DNA from: Anaerolineaceae bacterium
Lineage (GTDB): Bacteria; Chloroflexota; Anaerolineae; Promineifilales; Promineifilaceae
Length of the DNA stretch: 40,746 nt
Assembly: GCA_002699125.1 (NCBI GenBank)
Contig: PABI01000035.1
Coordinates: forward strand, 1-40,746
Direction: 5' to 3'
Position 1 is the first letter of the stretch, and each line of letters begins with the position of its first letter. Shown here one piece after another: positions 36,408 to 40,746 of the stretch. Under the pieces are notes generated by a model that was given only the letters and a program-made list of their open reading frames with translations, searched no databases and was not told where the DNA came from. The position numbers and the translations under genes were made by a program.

Positions 36408-37715
36408 ATGAACATGACAAACTTTTTCACTTTTATGCAGAATCGCCGCCGCCGAGGCATAGCCTTCCTGATACTAATCATCGCTGTTGGCCTGGTGCTG
36501 TACAGCGTGGTGCAGGTAGAAGCTGATGAACCCGGCGTGGCCCCCAGCACCGGCATGATCTGTACCGAAAACGCCACGGCAACGTTCACGCTGACGGCCA
36601 AAGAAGGCTATATCAGCCTGACGGACGGCAACGTCATTTACATGTGGAGCTACGCCGACGGCACGGACGACTTCCAACATCCCGGCCCCATCCTTTGTGT
36701 CAACGAAGGGGACATGGTGACCGTGGTGCTGCACAACGATTTGCCTGTCGATACCTCGATTGTCTTTCCTGGTCAGGCGAATGTGTTGGCCAACGGCGTA
36801 CCGATGGAGCCACAGTTTAACGGCGCGGGCGAACTGGTCTCGATGACCAACGTCGCCACAGCCAACGGCGGCAGCATGACCTACGAGTTTGTGGCCGATC
36901 AGCCTGGCACCTACGTTTACCAGAGCGGTACCAACCCCGGCGTGCAGACGCAGATGGGCTTGTTTGGCGGGCTGGTGGTGCGTCCGGCGCTGGGAGCTGA
37001 TTACGCCTACAACGACGCAGACACGAAGTTCAATCCTGACACGGAATACATCATGATGCTTTCGGAGATTGATCCGCTGATGCACCAGGCAATTGAGCGG
37101 GGCGAGTCGTTTGATATGTCGGATTACAACGCACGGTACTTTTTGATAAACGGCCGTACCTTCCCCGACACTTTAGCGCCCAACAACGCCTCCTGGCTGC
37201 CGGCCCAACCGTACAGCTCGATGGCCCACATCCACCCCTACGACGTGGTGCAAAACCCGGACCCGGCGCTGGACCGCTTCATCGGCATGGGCGTAGAGAG
37301 CTACCCGTTCCATCCCCACGCCTTTAACGCACGGGTGGTGGGGCGAGACGGCCGTTTAACCGCAGGCCCCAACGGTGAAGACATGACCGAAGAACGGTTC
37401 TCTATCCCCGTGAATCCCGGCCAGACGGCCGATGCGCTGTACGAATGGACCGACGTGTACGGCTGGGATGAAAACACCTTCCCGGTAGACATTCCGTCCG
37501 ACCAGAATCTGGTCACCGGCCTGTTTTACGGCAGCCCGTTCCTGGGCAACCAGGACACCGTGCCGGTGGGCGCGCATTCCGTCAATCAATGCGGCGAGTT
37601 TTACCACATCGCCCATAACCATGCGCTGCAGCAGATTACCGGTTGGGGCGTCGTGCTGGTGGGGCAGGTGACCTTCACCCGCATCGACCCGCCGCTGCCG
37701 AATAACTGCCCCTAG
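36408..37715 (+). CDS. Exported cupredoxin-domain protein, copper-oxidase paralogue
   Basis: 435 residues, starting 11 bp after the previous stop with AGGA before the ATG. The N-terminus has RRRR followed by a hydrophobic helix to about residue 35, a Sec signal peptide or anchor. Domain 1 has the cupredoxin pattern 'GPILCVNEGDMVTVVLHNDLP', but the HWHG and HCH motifs are absent. Domain 2 carries H302-P-H304 in 'FHPHAFNARVVGRDGR' and C395...H400-I-A-H403-N-H405 in 'EFYHIAHNHALQQITGWG', positions equivalent to copper-binding motifs of multicopper oxidases. These are exactly the histidines missing from the second domain of the upstream protein, so the two may assemble around a shared copper site. 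No Tat motif is seen. It ends 'LPNNCP'. Whether it binds copper itself is unknown. Confidence 0.82.
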   Translation: MNMTNFFTFMQNRRRRGIAFLILIIAVGLVLYSVVQVEADEPGVAPSTGMICTENATATFTLTAKEGYISLTDGNVIYMWSYADGTDDFQHPGPILCVNEGDMVTVVLHNDLPVDTSIVFPGQANVLANGVPMEPQFNGAGELVSMTNVATANGGSMTYEFVADQPGTYVYQSGTNPGVQTQMGLFGGLVVRPALGADYAYNDADTKFNPDTEYIMMLSEIDPLMHQAIERGESFDMSDYNARYFLINGRTFPDTLAPNNASWLPAQPYSSMAHIHPYDVVQNPDPALDRFIGMGVESYPFHPHAFNARVVGRDGRLTAGPNGEDMTEERFSIPVNPGQTADALYEWTDVYGWDENTFPVDIPSDQNLVTGLFYGSPFLGNQDTVPVGAHSVNQCGEFYHIAHNHALQQITGWGVVLVGQVTFTRIDPPLPNNCP

Positions 37716-37741
37716 GCAGTCAGCCAAAAAGGAGACTGAAC

Positions 37742-40700
37742 ATGAAGTTACACAGTAAAAAACACACCCTGCTCCTGGCTGTTGTGCTGGCTCTGCTGGC
37801 GGCTGCCGGACTGGCGCGTACCTTTCACGCCACAGCGTCGCCAGCGCGCCTGCCGCTGGCGATGCCCGTCGCTGACGTCCTGCCGGCCTTCACCTGCCTG
37901 GAAGACGCCCCCGGCGAACGCACCTGCGAGCTGTGGGCCCGCGCAGGCAGCATCACGTTGCCCGACGGCGGCACAGCGCCCATCTGGGGCTTTGCCAACC
38001 GCCTGCCGGACCCGGCTTCCTTCCCTGGCCCGGCCCTGATTGTGAACCAGGGCGACATCGTCAACGTAATTTTGCACAATGAGATTCCGGGCGAGAACAT
38101 CTCTCTGGCCTTGACCGGGCAGGAGATGGTGCCAGACCTGACGGGCATTGCGGCTGGTGAGACGGTGACTTATACGTTTACGGTCGTTTCCCCCGGCACG
38201 TTCAAATACGAAGCAGGCCTCACCCCCAACGGCGCACGCCAGGTGGCGATGGGCTTGGGCGGCGCGCTCATCGTTCGCCCGGCCACGCCCAACCAGGCAT
38301 ATGACGTCGCCGCTTCCGCTTACAATGATGAAGCGCTGCTCGTCTTCAATGAGCTGGATCCGGCTTTCAATGCCGATCCCAACGGTTTCAACATGACCGA
38401 TTACAAGCCCAGCTACTGGTTCATCAACGGCAAGGCGTACTCGGAAACGGAAAAGATTCTTACCGCGCCCGGCAGCAACGTCTTGCTGCGCAGCGTCAAC
38501 CTGGGTCTGCAGGAACATTCGCTGGGCGTGCTGGGTATGCACCAGACCATGCTGGCCGTCGATGGCTCCTTAAAGCCTTATACGAGCGAAATGGTCGCTT
38601 ACACCCTCGGCGCAGGCGAAACCTTTGACAGTATCGTGGTCATTCCCGCTGATGCGGTAGAAAACCAGAGCTATGCCGTCTACAACACCGGCACGCAGCA
38701 GCTGTATAACAACGGCGACACCAGCCGCATCGGTGGCATCTTCACCTTTATTGAGGTGAACGGCGGTGCCGCGGCTCCATTGGGCGGCCCGTTGGCCAGC
38801 GGCCTGGCTGCGTCGCCCAATCCCACTTCCGGCAACGTGGACGTGACGCTGGAAGCCATGCTGGACACAACCGCAACCAGCGGTTTGGACATCGTTGCCT
38901 GGGAATATTTCCTGAATGAATTAGGCGACCCCGGCAGCGGCATTTCCGAAACGCTGACGGCTGGTACCAGCGCCAACGTCATGGCCACCGTCCCCACCAG
39001 CACGCTCACCACCTTGCCTGCCGGCGATGTCACCATCTACGTGCGCGGCCAGGACAGCAGCGGCACCTGGGGGCCGGTCAACAGCACCGTTTTGGACCTG
39101 GTTGTCGATGGTCCCGTCATCACCAGCCTGTACCTGACCAACAGTCCGACCAACGGCAGCAAAGCGGTGGGCATCCAGGCCACGGCCGATGACACCCCGA
39201 CGGGTGAGGTCACCGTCGTTGCCGCTGAGTACTTCATCGACACAATTACCGACCCCGGCAGCGGCATCAGCATGACGCTGAACGCTCAGGCCCCCATCGT
39301 GAGCTTAAATGCCACGATTGATACGGCAACCATCAACAGCCTGGCGCACGGCACGCACGTCGTGTACGTACGGGCGCAGGACGAGCTGGGCAACTGGGGT
39401 GCCGTCGGCGAGGTAGACCTGGAAGTGGACCTGGTTGGTCCCACCTCGATGGGTGTGGGCCTGACGCCAAATCCGTCTAACGGCACCAAAGCGGTCAACT
39501 CCGCTTCCAACGGCGTCCGGCTGGAGATTGATGCTTCTGACCCGTCGCGCATTACCGAGGCGGAAGGATTCATCGATTACGTCGACAGCGCCAGCAACCC
39601 GGATGGCTCCGGCTTCCCGCTGATTGCCAAGGATGCCCTGTACAACGGCACGCTGGAACGGGCTTACTTCGACATTCCGCTGTCCACCATTCGCCAACTA
39701 CCTGAAGGGGAACACGAAATCAGCTTCCATGCCCGCGACATGGCTGGCAACTGGGGCGACATCGTCTCCCTGACGCTGACAGTGGATATGACAGGTCCTG
39801 AGGTCAGCAATGTGGTGGCCAATCCGAACCCAACGCCGGGCGGCCGTATGCAAATCGTGACGCTCACGGCCGATGCCAATGACCTTCTCGGCGGCACCAA
39901 CATCACCCGCGTGGAATGGTTTGTGGACAACGATCCCGGCTTTGGCAACGGCTTCGCCATGAACGCCGCTGACGGCAGCCTGAACAGCCCGTCGGAAGCA
40001 GTGATTGGCGAATTGAACGTCAGTTCCTGGTTCTCTGGTGACTACACGCTGTACGTGCGGGCACAGGATGCGGCCGGTAACTGGGGTGAGGTTGGCAGCG
40101 TGGTGTTGACGGTGAACGGCCGTCCTAACCCATTTCTGGTAGACAACTTTGAAACCGGCAACCTGGCCGCGTGGCGTGGCGTGGTGGGTGACATGGCCGT
40201 GTCTGAAATGGCCGCCATGGAAGGCACGATGGGCGTCACGGCCAACCTGAGCAGCGGAGCCGCAGCGTACCTCATCGACGGCTCACCCACTTCCGGCCTG
40301 GGCTGCTTCAGCGCCTCCTTCTCCTACCGGGGTCAGAACATTGACACGAAGCAGGAAGAGGTGGACATCTTCCAGGCACGGGATGCGTATGGTTACGCTA
40401 TCTTCGGCATTACGCTGGAACAGGGTCCAGAAGGGCATGAAATCAATGCCTGGGCCTTGCAGTACGGTGTGCGGCTTGAAGGCGAAGGTGTGCATCTGAA
40501 CAGCGGCCTGGCCCGGCACGATATCAAGCTGGAATGGGATGTTGAGGACGGCCGTTTAGACCTGATCCTCGATGGCGAGGTGGTTGATTCCTTAACCGGC
40601 CTGGACATTGTAGACATGCCGTTTGAAGAAGTGTGGCTCGGTCCGGCCAGCGGCGTCAGCAGCGCCTCGCGCGGCTCGATGCAGTTTGACAACTACGTCT

Positions 40701-40746
40701 CGGCACCGTGTGGCTACACCCTCTACATGCCGCTCGTCTTTGGCGG
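37742..40746 (+). CDS. Secreted cupredoxin-like protein with Ig-like repeats and lectin-like domain (3' end outside window)
   Basis: AGGAG precedes the ATG by eight bases; the frame stays open to the window edge (1,001 complete codons), probably very near its natural end. A Sec signal peptide covers residues ~1-32. Two cupredoxin-like domains (~50-190 'SFPGPALIVNQGDIVNVILH', and ~200-345 'VNLGLQEHSLGVLGMHQ') lack HWHG, HCH and HPxH motifs, so copper binding is unlikely. Four Ig-like repeats of ~105-120 residues (~353-795) share an 'EYFIDT...DPGSGxxM' core and 'xLYVRAQDxxGNWG' end. A concanavalin/lectin-like domain (~797-985, 'NFETGNLAAWRG...') follows. The last residues read 'GYTLYMPLVFG', the same C-terminal motif as the beta-helix protein. 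It seems to be a surface-attached non-catalytic member of the copper-oxidase cluster. Confidence 0.85.
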   Translation, partial: MKLHSKKHTLLLAVVLALLAAAGLARTFHATASPARLPLAMPVADVLPAFTCLEDAPGERTCELWARAGSITLPDGGTAPIWGFANRLPDPASFPGPALIVNQGDIVNVILHNEIPGENISLALTGQEMVPDLTGIAAGETVTYTFTVVSPGTFKYEAGLTPNGARQVAMGLGGALIVRPATPNQAYDVAASAYNDEALLVFNELDPAFNADPNGFNMTDYKPSYWFINGKAYSETEKILTAPGSNVLLRSVNLGLQEHSLGVLGMHQTMLAVDGSLKPYTSEMVAYTLGAGETFDSIVVIPADAVENQSYAVYNTGTQQLYNNGDTSRIGGIFTFIEVNGGAAAPLGGPLASGLAASPNPTSGNVDVTLEAMLDTTATSGLDIVAWEYFLNELGDPGSGISETLTAGTSANVMATVPTSTLTTLPAGDVTIYVRGQDSSGTWGPVNSTVLDLVVDGPVITSLYLTNSPTNGSKAVGIQATADDTPTGEVTVVAAEYFIDTITDPGSGISMTLNAQAPIVSLNATIDTATINSLAHGTHVVYVRAQDELGNWGAVGEVDLEVDLVGPTSMGVGLTPNPSNGTKAVNSASNGVRLEIDASDPSRITEAEGFIDYVDSASNPDGSGFPLIAKDALYNGTLERAYFDIPLSTIRQLPEGEHEISFHARDMAGNWGDIVSLTLTVDMTGPEVSNVVANPNPTPGGRMQIVTLTADANDLLGGTNITRVEWFVDNDPGFGNGFAMNAADGSLNSPSEAVIGELNVSSWFSGDYTLYVRAQDAAGNWGEVGSVVLTVNGRPNPFLVDNFETGNLAAWRGVVGDMAVSEMAAMEGTMGVTANLSSGAAAYLIDGSPTSGLGCFSASFSYRGQNIDTKQEEVDIFQARDAYGYAIFGITLEQGPEGHEINAWALQYGVRLEGEGVHLNSGLARHDIKLEWDVEDGRLDLILDGEVVDSLTGLDIVDMPFEEVWLGPASGVSSASRGSMQFDNYVSAPCGYTLYMPLVFG

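Larger units (their letters stand above)
72..40555. repeat. Highly iterated palindrome ACGGCCGT
   Basis: By eye I find about 60 copies of ACGGCCGT between base 72 and base 40555, roughly one per 670 bp, where about one copy would be expected by chance in the whole window. Copies occur in plus- and minus-strand genes and between genes (four in 25164-25289). Many extend to AACGGCCGTT. In proteins they read mainly as TAV (ACG GCC GTN) or NGR (AAC GGC CGT), and occasionally as RP, so the DNA word and not one peptide is conserved. Near-matches (GCGGCCGT, TCGGCCGT, ACGGCCGC) are much rarer. Confidence 0.9.

Noticed and set aside
37748..38542. Minus-strand open frame of 264 codons opposite the third cupredoxin gene
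   Set aside because: The plus-strand frame has a ribosome-binding site, signal peptide and cupredoxin pattern and stays open to the window edge; the minus frame has none of these.

Overview
The window looks like a chromosomal segment of a member of the Chloroflexota (Anaerolineae, Caldilineae or Ardenticatenia-like). This placement is inferred from gene content and not from a marker gene. The supporting content is a very long SARP/BTAD-NTPase-TPR regulator, a short protein of the 'YLLRLWRED...WRASLQN' type, giant modular secreted proteins with Ig, thrombospondin-3 and YWTD repeats, and secreted proteins that end close to a YMPLVF motif. There are no rRNA or tRNA genes, CRISPR arrays, insertion sequences or phage genes that I can see. 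An 8-bp palindrome, ACGGCCGT, occurs about 60 times across the window, in genes on both strands and between genes.

Layout. Bases 1-743 (+) are the 3' end of a secreted protein finishing in a proprotein-convertase P domain. A strong hairpin terminator (834-867) separates it from a leftward block. Reading leftward from 8599, that block is a SARP-family regulator (8599-5012), a tandem-Nudix protein (4986-4033), a membrane zincin of the DUF3267 type whose start overlaps the Nudix stop (4036-3395), a second tandem-Nudix paralogue with a degenerate second domain (3248-2346), and a TPR protein (2159-930). Divergent from the regulator are a 66-residue protein (8707-8907) and a single 5,378-residue secreted or surface protein (9015-25151). 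The intergene between the regulator and the small gene holds two TGGGGACG direct repeats 11 bp apart next to a -10 box. This is the geometry known for SARP operators, so the regulator may control the small gene, the giant gene and itself.

After a cluster of four ACGGCCGT palindromes, two of which build a terminator stem, comes a two-component pair: a hybrid-free PAS/GAF histidine kinase (25407-28694) and an OmpR-type response regulator (28709-29503). The last part is a rightward secreted-protein cluster: a 1,725-residue SdrD-B/IPT/beta-helix protein (29795-34972), then three consecutive two-cupredoxin proteins (35050-36396, 36408-37715, 37742-end). The first has a Tat signal and a full HWHG plus HCH...H...M copper set in its first domain. 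The second keeps histidine clusters only in its second domain. The third has lost nearly all ligands and gained Ig-like and lectin-like domains. Together they resemble a large six-cupredoxin (MofA/OmpB-like) multicopper oxidase divided into three exported polypeptides.

The main candidates for something undescribed are the iterated palindrome, the split copper-oxidase cluster, the regulator-operator-giant surface protein unit with its paired hairpins, and the shared C-terminal YMPLVF motif.
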